A stretch of DNA of 64,000 nt from Candidatus Pelagibacterales bacterium (GCA_002715505.1 PAZF01000006.1:39947-103946), one strand, 5' to 3'. Counted from the first letter of the stretch, positions 46,485-56,236 are shown. Translations and numbers: made by a program. The notes: a model not told the origin generated them from the sequence alone.

Positions 46485-47579
46485 TTATTTTTGTCTCCAT
46501 GTTATTAAAGTTGACATTAAAAAATTCCAAATAGCTCCTACTAATGCTCCTACTATTCCGGATACATACCATGCAAATGATACCTCATTTATTTTTCCTA
46601 AATATAAAGAGTTAGCAATACCTACATTAGCAATTGCTCCTAGTCCGCAAGTAATATAAAAAATAATTAAAGCTATAAATGCTTCAATTCCTTTTTTTTG
46701 TCTATCTCTGTAAGTTAATATATTATTTAAAAAAAAGTTTCCTGTCATTGCTGAAAAAGTTGCAACACTTTGTGCTATTATGAATTTAAAATTAAAGTTT
46801 TTAAGAACATATAATATTAACAAGTGATTCATAACACCTGTACCACCAATCACACAAAAAGAGACAAATCTTGCAGGGATAATTTTTCCAAATCTTGTTT
46901 CCCATAGCAATAATATATATTCCCACACCACCAAAGTACTTAGTTTAGACTCTCCAAATTTTCTTTTTCTAAAATTAAACCCTATTTCTTTATATTTAAT
47001 TTTAATTTTTGCAGAAGAAAATATATCTAATAAGATTTTAAAACCTAGCCCGGTAAGTTTGCTGGCATGCTCGTCTATGATACTTCTTTTAACTAAAAAA
47101 AATCCGCTCATCGGATCACTTAGTGTAACGCCAGAAATTTTTGCTGCTAGCCAATTTGCTAGCCTTGAAATGAAGTTTCTTTTTTTTGATAAGCCAGAAG
47201 CATATTTATTTTTTAAAAACCTGCTACCAACGACCATATCTAATTTATAGTTTTTTTGAAGTTCTAGCATTTCAGGTATTTTTTTTTCATCATGTTGTAA
47301 GTCGGCATCCATTACTAGCAATAAATCTGCAGAACTAGATAGGCTTCCTTCAATTACAGCTGACGACAACCCTCTTCTTCCTATTCTTCTTAGGCATCTA
47401 ATATTTTTATATTTTCTTGATAAATCTTTGACAACTTTATAAGTTTTATCTGAAGAGTTATCATCAACAAAAATAATCTCATAATTCTTATAATTTTTTA
47501 GAGTTTTTCTAATAGCAAGTATAAAGGGTTTGACATTCTTAGCTTCATTATATGTAGGAGTAATTATACTAAAAAGCAT
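46485..47579 (-). CDS. GT2 glycosyltransferase fused to GtrA-like membrane domain
   Basis: A 364-residue two-part protein. Residues 1 to about 230 are a dolichol-phosphate mannosyltransferase-type GT2 with TPTYNEAKN (7-15), VDDNSSDKT (38-46), MDADLQHDE (90-98) and the DPMSGFFLVKR block. Residues about 238-364 are a four-helix GtrA domain (RFVSFCVIGGTGVMNHLLIL). Such fusions make a polyprenyl-phosphate sugar and help move it across the membrane. It is the last gene of a leftward cassette with a large membrane protein and a ParA-like ATPase. Confidence 0.88.
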   Translation of the reverse strand: MLFSIITPTYNEAKNVKPFILAIRKTLKNYKNYEIIFVDDNSSDKTYKVVKDLSRKYKNIRCLRRIGRRGLSSAVIEGSLSSSADLLLVMDADLQHDEKKIPEMLELQKNYKLDMVVGSRFLKNKYASGLSKKRNFISRLANWLAAKISGVTLSDPMSGFFLVKRSIIDEHASKLTGLGFKILLDIFSSAKIKIKYKEIGFNFRKRKFGESKLSTLVVWEYILLLWETRFGKIIPARFVSFCVIGGTGVMNHLLILYVLKNFNFKFIIAQSVATFSAMTGNFFLNNILTYRDRQKKGIEAFIALIIFYITCGLGAIANVGIANSLYLGKINEVSFAWYVSGIVGALVGAIWNFLMSTLITWRQK

Positions 47580-47580
47580 T

Positions 47581-49560
47581 TTAGTTTCTCATTCTTTTAA
47601 ATAAAGGAAATAAATTATTTTTAATCCAATATGAGAAAACAATTAAACATAGTGTCCAGGTTAAGTAACTATACCTACCTCCTACATGATAGAATAAAAT
47701 TAGAATTAACATTGATAAAGCTGCCCAGGAGATTAACTTAATAATTTTGTCACTTTTTTTACTCATAGCCACATAAATAGCTGAAAAAATAGATACATGA
47801 TACCAAATTTCATAAAATTTTATCTCTCCAGATATATGAGATGTAATCTTTTTCCAAAGAGATAAATCAATATCTAATTTTAAAATAGATAGTAAAAACA
47901 TTAAATAGTCCATAGGTCTTGCTCCTAGGTTCCAATCTTTATAAGCTGCAATTGTGAGAGGTATAAATTCTTTTGTGAAATAAAAGTTGTGTATAGGCAT
48001 AATTAAACATGGAGACAAACCTATCCCCAAACAAATCACACTAATAAACTTTCTTTCTTTTAAAAGAACTACAATCATGTATATCGCTAACACTAGAAAA
48101 GCTGGAAGAATATTTGCTCTTAAACCTAGAGATAAACTCAACATAAAACCTAAAAAAAAATAGTTTATACTTTCTTTTGTTATTACTGACTTATTAATCT
48201 TATATATATGAATTATCAAGGCTATTGATGAGAAGAAGAATAAGTTAGACAAAGGTTCCGCAAAACCTCTCATTGCTAGTTTCACATAATAAAAATGAAA
48301 AAAGCCAAATGCTTCAAAAATTGGAAATAAATACCAACAAAAAATTAAAAATATGGACCAGGGTTTTCCTAACAAATTTTTTATAATGTTAAATAAAACT
48401 AATGGTAGAAACGCTACAGTAAAAATTACTATCCAAGGAGATTCATCAAATAAAATATAATTTATCACCCAAAAATATCTATAAAAAGGCATTAAATCAT
48501 AAGCATTTTCCCCTCCCCTAAAAGCCTCAAGATAATTACTGGAAATTAGACTATCTGCTATTAAATGAGCGAAATGGACGTATAGCAGGCCATCATTTCC
48601 GCCTTCAAACAATAAAAACTTATCTAAAATTGAGTTCTGAAAAAAATACATCAACAAAAAGGAAAAAGAAAAAGAAAAGCCAAAAAATAATAATTTAAAT
48701 CTTCTAAAATTTTCATAAATTATAAAGCAGCTAAATATAGCAATAACTACACTAAAATACTTGTATACTAAATTTTTAATTGAGATAATTTTTGGTGGAA
48801 TAAAAGAAACATTTAATCTTGGAGTATTTCCAGTTTCAATAAGCCATATAGTGAAAGTATCCTGACTTTTTTCGAAATATTTTTGGATAAATATACACTC
48901 TTTCTCAGAGTGTAATAAGCTTTTATATTTCTCTAGTTTTAAGTACGCCTGACCTTTCCAACACAATTGAGAGTTTTTATTTTTAAAGTCATTAGGAAAA
49001 GTATACTTAACAAAAAAGGGAAGAAGATCTCTCTGGGGTTGTTGTTCTCCATACGCATTATATTTAGTATTATTAAATGCACTAAGCTGTAAATCATAGC
49101 GGTTTTCCCAATCTATACTTTTAACATTTCTACTTTCAGGGCTTTTTCTAATGATTTTTGATACAGAATTATCAAATAAAGATGCTGAAGGACCAGATAT
49201 ATTATTAGGAAATTTTTTTATAAAATCATTATTTAAATGGTTAAAAATTATAGGTGGAAGTTTCTTTTCAAAAACGCTATTTTCAGCTTTCCCTCCAATA
49301 AAAACGTTGCTTCCTTCTGTAATGTAAGGTGTTTTTAAAAAACTTTTAATACCAAAGCAAAAAATAGTTAATGAAATTACTATAAACCATTTTTTTTTGT
49401 CAAAAGTTATATCTGCTGAGTAAATACATGAGAATAATGTAATCCATGCTAACAAACCTATCCATGAAGAGTTAATAAGCCCTGTAATCAAAATAAAATT
49501 TAAAATAAAGAAGGCATGAAAAATTACTCTTGTTTTTAAAGTATTATCTATATTTAACAT
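47581..49560 (-). CDS. Large polytopic membrane protein, possible GT-C glycosyltransferase
   Basis: A 659-residue protein with two or three N-terminal helices, a predicted periplasmic region (about 75-265, no close family seen), and about ten further helices. The segment EGGNDGLLYVHFAHLIADSL after a membrane helix resembles the acidic first loop of GT-C enzymes, and FMLSLSLGLRANILPAFLVLAIYM is GT-C-like. It is one base from the GT2-GtrA gene, which would supply a lipid-linked sugar. The enzymatic reading is inferred from layout and neighbours; I do not recognise a named family. Confidence 0.55.
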   Translation of the reverse strand: MLNIDNTLKTRVIFHAFFILNFILITGLINSSWIGLLAWITLFSCIYSADITFDKKKWFIVISLTIFCFGIKSFLKTPYITEGSNVFIGGKAENSVFEKKLPPIIFNHLNNDFIKKFPNNISGPSASLFDNSVSKIIRKSPESRNVKSIDWENRYDLQLSAFNNTKYNAYGEQQPQRDLLPFFVKYTFPNDFKNKNSQLCWKGQAYLKLEKYKSLLHSEKECIFIQKYFEKSQDTFTIWLIETGNTPRLNVSFIPPKIISIKNLVYKYFSVVIAIFSCFIIYENFRRFKLLFFGFSFSFSFLLMYFFQNSILDKFLLFEGGNDGLLYVHFAHLIADSLISSNYLEAFRGGENAYDLMPFYRYFWVINYILFDESPWIVIFTVAFLPLVLFNIIKNLLGKPWSIFLIFCWYLFPIFEAFGFFHFYYVKLAMRGFAEPLSNLFFFSSIALIIHIYKINKSVITKESINYFFLGFMLSLSLGLRANILPAFLVLAIYMIVVLLKERKFISVICLGIGLSPCLIMPIHNFYFTKEFIPLTIAAYKDWNLGARPMDYLMFLLSILKLDIDLSLWKKITSHISGEIKFYEIWYHVSIFSAIYVAMSKKSDKIIKLISWAALSMLILILFYHVGGRYSYLTWTLCLIVFSYWIKNNLFPLFKRMRN

Positions 49561-49580
49561 AATTAATAGTTAAGTAATTT

Positions 49581-50255
49581 TTAAATAATATTTAGTTCTC
49601 TACCGATAAATTCAATAACCTTGTTTAACTCATTGTGAGCTAAGCTATTAGGAGCTGTTTTTCCAATCCAGTCACCAGATTCTACCCCTTTTTGAAAATC
49701 AGATCTTAGAGATATCTGAGGAGATAGCTTCCATTGTGAAGGAAGTACTTCAATTATTTTTTCTCTAGGAAGATTTTTTTGAGGATGAATTCTTGAAGGT
49801 ACAATAATGCCTTTAGTTTCTTGGTTTTCATTAAAATTCGAAATCACTCTTTCTATTAATGGAAATGTGGCTTCCCATTCTAATGAACTTAATCCCACGG
49901 GAATAATCACATTTCTTACCTGTCTTAATAATTCCGTGAATATAATAATGTCTATTGGAGGTAAATCAGTGATTACTATATCACAATCCAAAGCCATATT
50001 TGATACTGCAGCTCCCCAAGTATGCAGCGCATGATGTAAGTTACCAGAAGAATTAGGTAAAGTTAGTCTTCTTAGTTTCAATCCTTTTATTTCGGCATTT
50101 TCCATCCAAAGACTTGTAGATCCTATTGGGTCTCCATCTATAAGAACACATTCTAAGTTATGGTTAATTGCGAAACCAGCTGCTAAATTAACTGCGAGGG
50201 TAGTTTTTCCTACCCCTCCTTTTCTGTTAGTAACTGCTAAAATATTATTAACCAT
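49581..50255 (-). CDS. Orphan ParA/MinD-type ATPase
   Basis: A 224-residue ParA-superfamily ATPase with the deviant Walker A KGGVGKTTL (12-20) and LIDGDPIGSTSLWM, then VITDLPPID in place of the usual DxPP-S/G. It lacks an N-terminal DNA-binding domain and no parB-like or parS partner is next to it. It heads a leftward cassette with the large membrane protein and GT2-GtrA genes. ParA-like ATPases position cellular cargo; here the cargo might be an envelope-sugar apparatus, an untested idea. Distinct from the chromosomal parA. Confidence 0.8.
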   Translation of the reverse strand: MVNNILAVTNRKGGVGKTTLAVNLAAGFAINHNLECVLIDGDPIGSTSLWMENAEIKGLKLRRLTLPNSSGNLHHALHTWGAAVSNMALDCDIVITDLPPIDIIIFTELLRQVRNVIIPVGLSSLEWEATFPLIERVISNFNENQETKGIIVPSRIHPQKNLPREKIIEVLPSQWKLSPQISLRSDFQKGVESGDWIGKTAPNSLAHNELNKVIEFIGRELNII

Positions 50256-50282
50256 ACTTATAAAAAATTATTATTTAAAACT

Positions 50283-50447
50283 ATGTTAAAAAAAAGAATG
50301 GCTATTATCAAGATTATTACCATTACTTTTATTCCTTTAACTATACTAGGAAAAATTATTTTTAATATAAAAACAATTAATATGCTTATTAAAAGCTTAA
50401 GAAATATTTTCTTCTCCATTAATTATAAATTCATTAATATCCAATAG
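50283..50447 (+). CDS. Possible 54-residue basic single-helix membrane peptide
   Basis: An open frame beginning ATG (MLKKRMAIIK) encodes a basic N-terminus and one hydrophobic helix at about 7-29, and then ends inside the convergent ggt stop region. It lies in the 178-base gap between the ParA-like gene and ggt. No ribosome-binding site is clear and the AT-rich sequence makes such frames common, so it may be noise. Confidence 0.22.
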   Translation: MLKKRMAIIKIITITFIPLTILGKIIFNIKTINMLIKSLRNIFFSINYKFINIQ

Positions 50448-52176
50448 CTTCCCCTTCCCTTCTTTGATCTGCCAACCCAGTCCATTGATTTTTTTCTTTC
50501 CATATGACATTCAAGCCACTTGTCATTTGTTTCCTTATTACATCATGTCCCATTGCCCTTAGTGACTTAACTTTTGTATCAGCTATCTCAATAGCTTCTA
50601 TTTCTGTTTTAGGGCCTCTTGAGCATAAATGGGGTAACTCCATGACCTCTTCTAATTTCATATTAAAGTTAATCAGATAATAAAGTGTTTTTGCAACATA
50701 ACAAATAATTCTACTCCCGCCTGGTGAACCAAAAACTCCTACCAAACTATCATCTTTAAATACTAGAGTAGGAGACATGCTTGATCTTGGTTTTTTTTTG
50801 GGAGCTACTGAGTTTGCAATCAGGTTTTCGTTTTTATCATTCTCAGCGAAAGAAAAGTCAGTTAATTGATTATTCAAGAAAAAACCACCTACGGTTTTTC
50901 CTGATCCAAAAGCAAATTCTATACTACTAGTAAGTGATACTGCGTTTCCATTTTTGTCAACAATGCTTAGATGAGTTGTAGAAGGTAATTCTAAATTTAC
51001 CCCAATACTTAAGGAACTTTTTTTTAAATCATTAGGATTCCCGTGGTTTATTATTTTTGTTGCTTCCTTCTCTTTTATTAGTTTAGATCTTTTTTTTAAG
51101 TATTTTTCACTTAGCAACTCCTGTAATGGTATTTCAAAAAATTTAGGATCTGCTATAAAAACTTCTCTGTCAGCATAAGCTAATCTAGTTGCTTCTAAAA
51201 AAAGATGCTCATCTAGTACTGTATTATAGGGGTCAAAATTTGTTTCAATATTTTCTAATATACCAAGTATTTGTAATACTCCTACTCCTCCAGATGTAGG
51301 AGGTGGAAATCCACAAATTTTATAATCTTTGTAGTTTTTACATACAGGTTTTCGTTTAATAGTTTTCCAAGAACTAAGATCTTTTTTGGTTAAAATTGGA
51401 GAAAGATCTTTATCAATAAGTTTTGAAATTTCTCCCTTATTTATGGAATATGAGTCTTCTGAAAGAATTTTTAATGAATTAAGCAACTTAAAATTTCTTA
51501 CAGTAGAGCCTATATCTTTTGGATAATTATTATCGAAGTAAATTTCTTTAGCGTAGATATCCTTTTCTACGTGAGAAGCCCACTTTAACATTTTATTTAA
51601 CCTGGGAGAAACTTTAAATGAATCTGCATAAATAAGTGCGTCTTTAAATAAATTTTTCCATTTAGCTCTTCCATTCTCTAAGTGTGCATCAGCTAGCATA
51701 GAGTACAATCCAGGTACACCTATAGAAATTGGATTTACTAAAGCTTCTAAAAAAGACATTTTTTTATTTATAGAAAACATATATTGATTAGGGTGAGAGG
51801 ATGATGGTGCAAACTCTCTACCATCCCAAGCTTCTAGAACGTTACTTTTTTTGTCATAATACATTAAAAAACCACCTCCTCCTAATCCTGATGATTGAGG
51901 TTCAACAACTGATAAAACATTTTGCGCTGCGATTGCTGCGTCTAAAGCGTTTCCTCCCTTTAGTAGAACACTTTCTGCAGCTTTAGAAGCTCTTTTGTCT
52001 GCTGATACTACCATGAAATTATTTGAGTAGGCGATTATAGATTTTTTCCCATTATTAAATCCTATTTCTGGGTTTGCTCTATAATCTAGATCATTAGAAA
52101 ATAAAATATTACAGTATAGTATTTGTAGAAAAAAAATATATTTGATAAAATTAAGATTAAGATTTAAAAAAAACAT
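50434..52176 (-). CDS. ggt: Gamma-glutamyltranspeptidase
   Basis: Ggt cleaves gamma-glutamyl bonds, mainly of glutathione, in the periplasm. The 580-residue precursor has an N-terminal signal anchor, the large-subunit VVSADKRASKAAESVLLKGGNALDAAIAA, and the self-cleavage site with nucleophile Thr400 in LPSTTHLSIVD. Small-subunit motifs PRSSMSPTLVF and GSPGGSRII are present. gshB in the same window makes its substrate. Divergent from panC with 23 bases between starts. Confidence 0.94.
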   Translation of the reverse strand: MFFLNLNLNFIKYIFFLQILYCNILFSNDLDYRANPEIGFNNGKKSIIAYSNNFMVVSADKRASKAAESVLLKGGNALDAAIAAQNVLSVVEPQSSGLGGGGFLMYYDKKSNVLEAWDGREFAPSSSHPNQYMFSINKKMSFLEALVNPISIGVPGLYSMLADAHLENGRAKWKNLFKDALIYADSFKVSPRLNKMLKWASHVEKDIYAKEIYFDNNYPKDIGSTVRNFKLLNSLKILSEDSYSINKGEISKLIDKDLSPILTKKDLSSWKTIKRKPVCKNYKDYKICGFPPPTSGGVGVLQILGILENIETNFDPYNTVLDEHLFLEATRLAYADREVFIADPKFFEIPLQELLSEKYLKKRSKLIKEKEATKIINHGNPNDLKKSSLSIGVNLELPSTTHLSIVDKNGNAVSLTSSIEFAFGSGKTVGGFFLNNQLTDFSFAENDKNENLIANSVAPKKKPRSSMSPTLVFKDDSLVGVFGSPGGSRIICYVAKTLYYLINFNMKLEEVMELPHLCSRGPKTEIEAIEIADTKVKSLRAMGHDVIRKQMTSGLNVIWKEKNQWTGLADQRREGEAIGY

Positions 52177-52199
52177 TTTTCTTAATATGAATATACATT

Positions 52200-53051
52200 G
52201 TGGCTACTTTAATTGCTAGAAATTTAAAAACTTTAAAAAAATCTCTGCTAGGAAAAAAGTTTAGAGATAAAAACATTGGTTTAGTACCTACGATGGGCGC
52301 TATACATAATGGGCATTTAGCTCTTGTCAAAAAGTCTACTAATCTTTCACACGTTACTATTGTAACAATTTTTTTAAATCCTATCCAATTTAATAATGAA
52401 GAAGATCTTAAAAATTATCCAACATCCCTCAAAGAGGACATTAAAATTCTTACCAAAAATAAGGTTGATCTAATTTTTATACCAAGTAGAAAAGAGATGT
52501 ATCCAGAAAATTTTAGCACATACATAAATTTAAAAAAATTTGATAACATCTTGTGCGGGAAAAAAAGAAAAGATCATTTTTCTGGAGTTGCAACAGTAGT
52601 ACTTAAGCTATTTTCATTAATAAATCCTAAATATGCATTCTTTGGAGAAAAGGACTATCAACAACTTGTAATTATTAAAAAACTAGTAAAGGATTTTAAT
52701 CTAAACGTTAAAGTTCAATCAGTAAAAACAGTAAGAGATAGTCAGGGATTAGCGTTATCTTCCAGAAATAAGTTACTAAGTACTAATCAGAAAATAAAAG
52801 CGACAAAGATTAATAAAATTTTAAGGAAAATCACACTTAAAAACTTAAAAAGCCAAAAAGCTTTTTCTTCTTTTTTTAAAAGAAAACTTAATTTTTATGG
52901 AATTAGCAAAATAGAATATCTGGAAGTTAGGGATAATAAATCTCTTGAGCTTTATTCTAGCAAAGATATTATTGGAAAAAGCTATAGGGTTTTTATTGCA
53001 GTAAAAATAGGAAAAGTAAGATTGATAGACAACTTTAAAATAGGTAAGTAA
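52200..53051 (+). CDS. panC: Pantothenate synthetase
   Basis: PanC joins pantoate and beta-alanine using ATP. The HIGH-like motif is GLVPTMGAIHNGHLALV, with PIQFNNEEDLKNYP, GVATVVLKLFSLINP, FFGEKDYQQLVII and the C-terminal SSRNKLLS block. The start is GTG at 52200, the only suitable one in frame. The 283-residue length is normal. panB and panE are not in this window. With coaE at 14805 it supports coenzyme A synthesis here. Confidence 0.94.
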   Translation: MATLIARNLKTLKKSLLGKKFRDKNIGLVPTMGAIHNGHLALVKKSTNLSHVTIVTIFLNPIQFNNEEDLKNYPTSLKEDIKILTKNKVDLIFIPSRKEMYPENFSTYINLKKFDNILCGKKRKDHFSGVATVVLKLFSLINPKYAFFGEKDYQQLVIIKKLVKDFNLNVKVQSVKTVRDSQGLALSSRNKLLSTNQKIKATKINKILRKITLKNLKSQKAFSSFFKRKLNFYGISKIEYLEVRDNKSLELYSSKDIIGKSYRVFIAVKIGKVRLIDNFKIGK

Positions 53052-53083
53052 TTTTTAATTCATTTATGAATGTTAGTTGAATA

Positions 53084-54319
53084 TTAATCTGTATAAACTC
53101 TAACTTCTGTATCTTCGATGCTTGCTAGAGCAAGTTCCGTAACAGAAAGCCTGTCCGCAGGCATTCCCATTGAAACTAAAGAACTAATAATTTTACCAGC
53201 CTTTTCTCTGGCAATAGCAGCTCTAGCTGCTTTTTCACTGGAGTTTCCTGCAGTAGAACTTACAGCTACTAACGTAAATGTTGCGTTAGGGGCTCTTTCA
53301 AGTGCTGCACTAACAGCACCATATAAGCCTTGACTAAATTTATTTGACTCACCCTGAATTCGTATAACAGCAATAGGGTTTCCAGACAAATTTGTATCAG
53401 ATCTTTTCTCTCTCTCAGATGATTCATCGTCATTCGAGGCAGGAATTGAATTTAATGGACCTAATCCATTGCCGTATGATTCTCCTATTGAAATAGCGCT
53501 GGCCAATTGAGTAAGTCTTCTTCTTTCAGCTGCTAAATAAATATCTCTTCTTCTAATTGTTTCATTAAGGTTTTCAAGAAGTCTAGTTAAATCAACTCCT
53601 TTCCTTTTTATGTCATCCTGTAATACAGATAATTTCCTGTGATCCTCATCTACAGCGCCTCTCAATCTTTTTGCTGATCTAGTTTGATCTTTAAGGTAGG
53701 AAACTCTAGCCGATAGTAAAGAGATCTGGTTTCCCAATTCAACTAGTTGTTGTCCTTGAGATCCAACTTCAGCCAATTCTGTAAGTGCTCTTTCATATTG
53801 ATTAAGTAGAACCGGGTTTCCAGGTGTAGTTCCTATCTGCAGTCGGGCTGCAATTGCAGCGACTGTGGAATGGTAAACCTCTGCACTAGCTATTCCATTA
53901 GATTTAAGTAAATTAAAAAGATTTTCATTCTCCTTTATTTCATTGTCAAGTATAGAAAACTCTTCTCTCATCTCTGATACTCTATCACCTACATAAGTTT
54001 GGATAGCTTCAACATCAGGGTTTGCCTCATAAGATAAATTTGAGTCAGAACTAGTTTCTTCAACTAACTCACCTTCATCATTATTATCACTTATTTGATC
54101 TATGATAGTAATGTCATTACCATCGCTAGTATTAGCTGTTACTTCTATGTCTTCCGATTCTTCAGGATCAAAACTTTCTCCTGGTATTTCTCTAATAACC
54201 ACTTCACCATTTTCTTCTGATCCAGTAGGCCATAAATCCGTCAAATCTCCTACAGAACAGTTATTTAGGAAAATAATTGTAAATAATAGAATAATGCTTT
54301 TTAAAATAAATTTTTTCAT
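53084..54319 (-). CDS. Lipoprotein with coiled coil and OmpA-like C-terminal domain
   Basis: A 411-residue predicted outer-membrane lipoprotein. The lipobox is LNNC (Cys21). Residues about 40-100 are acidic, low-complexity and Asp/Glu/Ser-rich; about 105-270 are helical with heptad-like repeats (QLVELGNQISLLSARVSYLKD and EDHRKLSVLQDD). The C-terminal 100 residues (AVIRIQGESNKFSQGLYGAVSAALE onward, with RAAIAREKAGKIISSLVSMG) resemble the OmpA-like stretch seen in alphaproteobacterial envelope proteins, without all peptidoglycan-binding residues. Probably links outer membrane and periplasm; function not known. Confidence 0.7.
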   Translation of the reverse strand: MKKFILKSIILLFTIIFLNNCSVGDLTDLWPTGSEENGEVVIREIPGESFDPEESEDIEVTANTSDGNDITIIDQISDNNDEGELVEETSSDSNLSYEANPDVEAIQTYVGDRVSEMREEFSILDNEIKENENLFNLLKSNGIASAEVYHSTVAAIAARLQIGTTPGNPVLLNQYERALTELAEVGSQGQQLVELGNQISLLSARVSYLKDQTRSAKRLRGAVDEDHRKLSVLQDDIKRKGVDLTRLLENLNETIRRRDIYLAAERRRLTQLASAISIGESYGNGLGPLNSIPASNDDESSEREKRSDTNLSGNPIAVIRIQGESNKFSQGLYGAVSAALERAPNATFTLVAVSSTAGNSSEKAARAAIAREKAGKIISSLVSMGMPADRLSVTELALASIEDTEVRVYTD

Positions 54320-54634
54320 ATTCCCTCTAGACGATAATAATACTAATAGTATTTAAATAAATCAATAGCGAGAAATACTTAAATAACTATCATAAAAAAA
54401 TTTGTGATAAAATTACAACAGCTGTTTTTTTTTGAATAGTAGACTACATTTTAAATCTTTTTTATGTTTTAATGCTATTTTGAATAATGTATTTTGCCCC
54501 TGTAGGCTAACTGGATAAACCACATGACTACGGATCATGATTTAGGGGTTCGAATCCTCTCAGGGGCGCCATAATATTTAAAGTATTTATGATTTATTAA
54601 ATTTGATAATACGAGCTAAAATTAATTAACATCA
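54320..54634. other. 315-base gap holding only a tRNA gene
   Basis: Apart from the tRNA-Arg at 54496-54571 I see nothing coding. The left part (54320-54495) is the upstream region of the OmpA-like lipoprotein, the right part (54572-54634) the leader of the acyl-CoA ligase; neither shows a clear promoter match. Confidence 0.5.
54496..54571 (+). tRNA. tRNA-Arg (anticodon ACG)
   Basis: Acceptor arms GCCCCTG (54496-54502) and CAGGGGC (54561-54567) pair perfectly. The anticodon stem is CATGA/TCATG with loop CTACGGA, so the anticodon is ACG, read as ICG for CGU, CGC and CGA. The T arm is AGGGG-TTCGAAT-CCTCT. Discriminator base G and a genome-encoded CCA (54569-54571) follow. It is the only tRNA I find in the window. 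Confidence 0.95.
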
Positions 54635-56236
54635 ATGTCTTCACTATTAAAAAACAAAGCTAACTTTTCGGCGCTAACTCCACTATCATTTCTATATAGA
54701 ACAGCGGAAATCTTCCCAAAACGCTTGGCTTGGATTTATGAAAAAAGAAAAGCTACTTACCAAGAACTTCTTATTAGAAGCAAAAGATTGGCAGGAGCTA
54801 TTAAAAGTTTAAATGTAAATAAAGGCGACATTGTTGCAGTCATGCTCCCTAATGTCCCAGAAATGATAGAAGCACATTTTGGAGTTCCTATGAGCGGAGC
54901 TATTCTAAATTCTCTTAATACTAGACTAGAGAAAAGAAGTATTGAATATATTTTGAAACACAGTAAATCTAAAATTTTAATTTTTCATGAAGATTATATA
55001 GGATTAATAAAAAGTCTATCTAAACGAATCAAGTTAAAGTATATAATCGTAAAAGATAAGAAAGAAATAAACTATCGAGGTATTTTGGAATATGATTCTC
55101 TTTTAAATCAAGTAAATTTTGAAAAAATAAAGGAAAATTATTTTCCAAAAGATGAGTGGGAGTCAATTTCCCTTAATTACACTTCAGGCACAACGGGAAA
55201 CCCTAAGGGAGTTTTATATCATCACCGTGGAGCACATTTAATGTGTTTTAATAATCAAATGGTTTGGAAAATGGGATACCATCCTATTTATTTATGGACT
55301 CTACCTATGTTTCATTGTAATGGTTGGTGCTTTCCTTGGACAATAGTAGCATTAGCAGGCACTCAAATTTGTACAAATAAGTTTGACGGAAAAGAAATTA
55401 TGAAGTTAATTAATAAAAACAAAGTAACACACCTTTGTGGAGCTCCAATTATTCTGCAAATGATTATAGATAATAAGAAGCTTAAAAAAATAGAAAAAAA
55501 AATTAATATTATGACAGCAGCTTCTCCGCCATCGCCTAATGTCTTGGAAGAAATTGAAAAAAGTGGATTTTTTGTGACGCATGTTTATGGATTGACAGAA
55601 AGCTATGGGCCAGCTGTAATTTGTGAATGGAAAACAGAATGGGATAGAATTAAATCTTCTAGTAAGAGAGCTAATTTAAAAGCTCGACAAGGAGTTAATT
55701 ATCCATCTTTAGACTTTTTAGACGTTTTCAATGTTAAAAGCATGAAGCCAGTAAAAAGAGACGGAAAGACTATAGGCGAAGTTTTTTTTAAAGGAAATAT
55801 TGTTATGAAAGGCTATTTAAACGATAAAGAAGCAAATAAATCTGCATTTAAAAATGGATGGTTTCACACAGGCGATTTAGCCGTTATCCATAATGATGGA
55901 TACATAGAATTAAAGGATAGATCCAAAGATATTATAATTTCTGGAGGAGAAAATATATCATCTATAGAAATTGAGAAGATAATTATAAAAAATTTTAAAG
56001 TTAGGGATTGTGCCGTTGTAGGAATTAAAGATCAAAAATGGGGGGAGGTTCCCTGTGCTTTTATAGAAAGAAAAAATAAAACTTTGACTAAAGATGAAAT
56101 TCTCAAATTTTGTAAAAAATATCTAGCTGGGTTTAAAATTCCAAAAAAAATCATTTTTAAGGATTTGCCTAGAACTTCTACGGGTAAAATTCAAAAATTT
56201 AATTTGAGAAACTTTATCATAGATTATGATGACTAG
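54635..56236 (+). CDS. Acyl-CoA synthetase (AMP-forming; DmdB-like/fatty-acid ligase group)
   Basis: A 533-residue ANL-superfamily enzyme. The AMP-binding motif YTSGTTGNPKG lies near 183-193; HVYGLTESYGPAVICEW, GWFHTGDLAVI, and the C-terminal lysine in PRTSTGKIQKF are all intact. The family includes medium/long-chain fatty acyl-CoA ligases and DmdB, the methylmercaptopropionyl-CoA ligase of marine bacteria; sequence alone does not decide. It overlaps truA by 11 bases. Confidence 0.88.
   Translation: MSSLLKNKANFSALTPLSFLYRTAEIFPKRLAWIYEKRKATYQELLIRSKRLAGAIKSLNVNKGDIVAVMLPNVPEMIEAHFGVPMSGAILNSLNTRLEKRSIEYILKHSKSKILIFHEDYIGLIKSLSKRIKLKYIIVKDKKEINYRGILEYDSLLNQVNFEKIKENYFPKDEWESISLNYTSGTTGNPKGVLYHHRGAHLMCFNNQMVWKMGYHPIYLWTLPMFHCNGWCFPWTIVALAGTQICTNKFDGKEIMKLINKNKVTHLCGAPIILQMIIDNKKLKKIEKKINIMTAASPPSPNVLEEIEKSGFFVTHVYGLTESYGPAVICEWKTEWDRIKSSSKRANLKARQGVNYPSLDFLDVFNVKSMKPVKRDGKTIGEVFFKGNIVMKGYLNDKEANKSAFKNGWFHTGDLAVIHNDGYIELKDRSKDIIISGGENISSIEIEKIIIKNFKVRDCAVVGIKDQKWGEVPCAFIERKNKTLTKDEILKFCKKYLAGFKIPKKIIFKDLPRTSTGKIQKFNLRNFIIDYDD

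Noticed and set aside
49581..50255. Second chromosome or plasmid partition locus
   Set aside because: There is no ParB-like gene, parS or replication gene next to this ParA-like ATPase.
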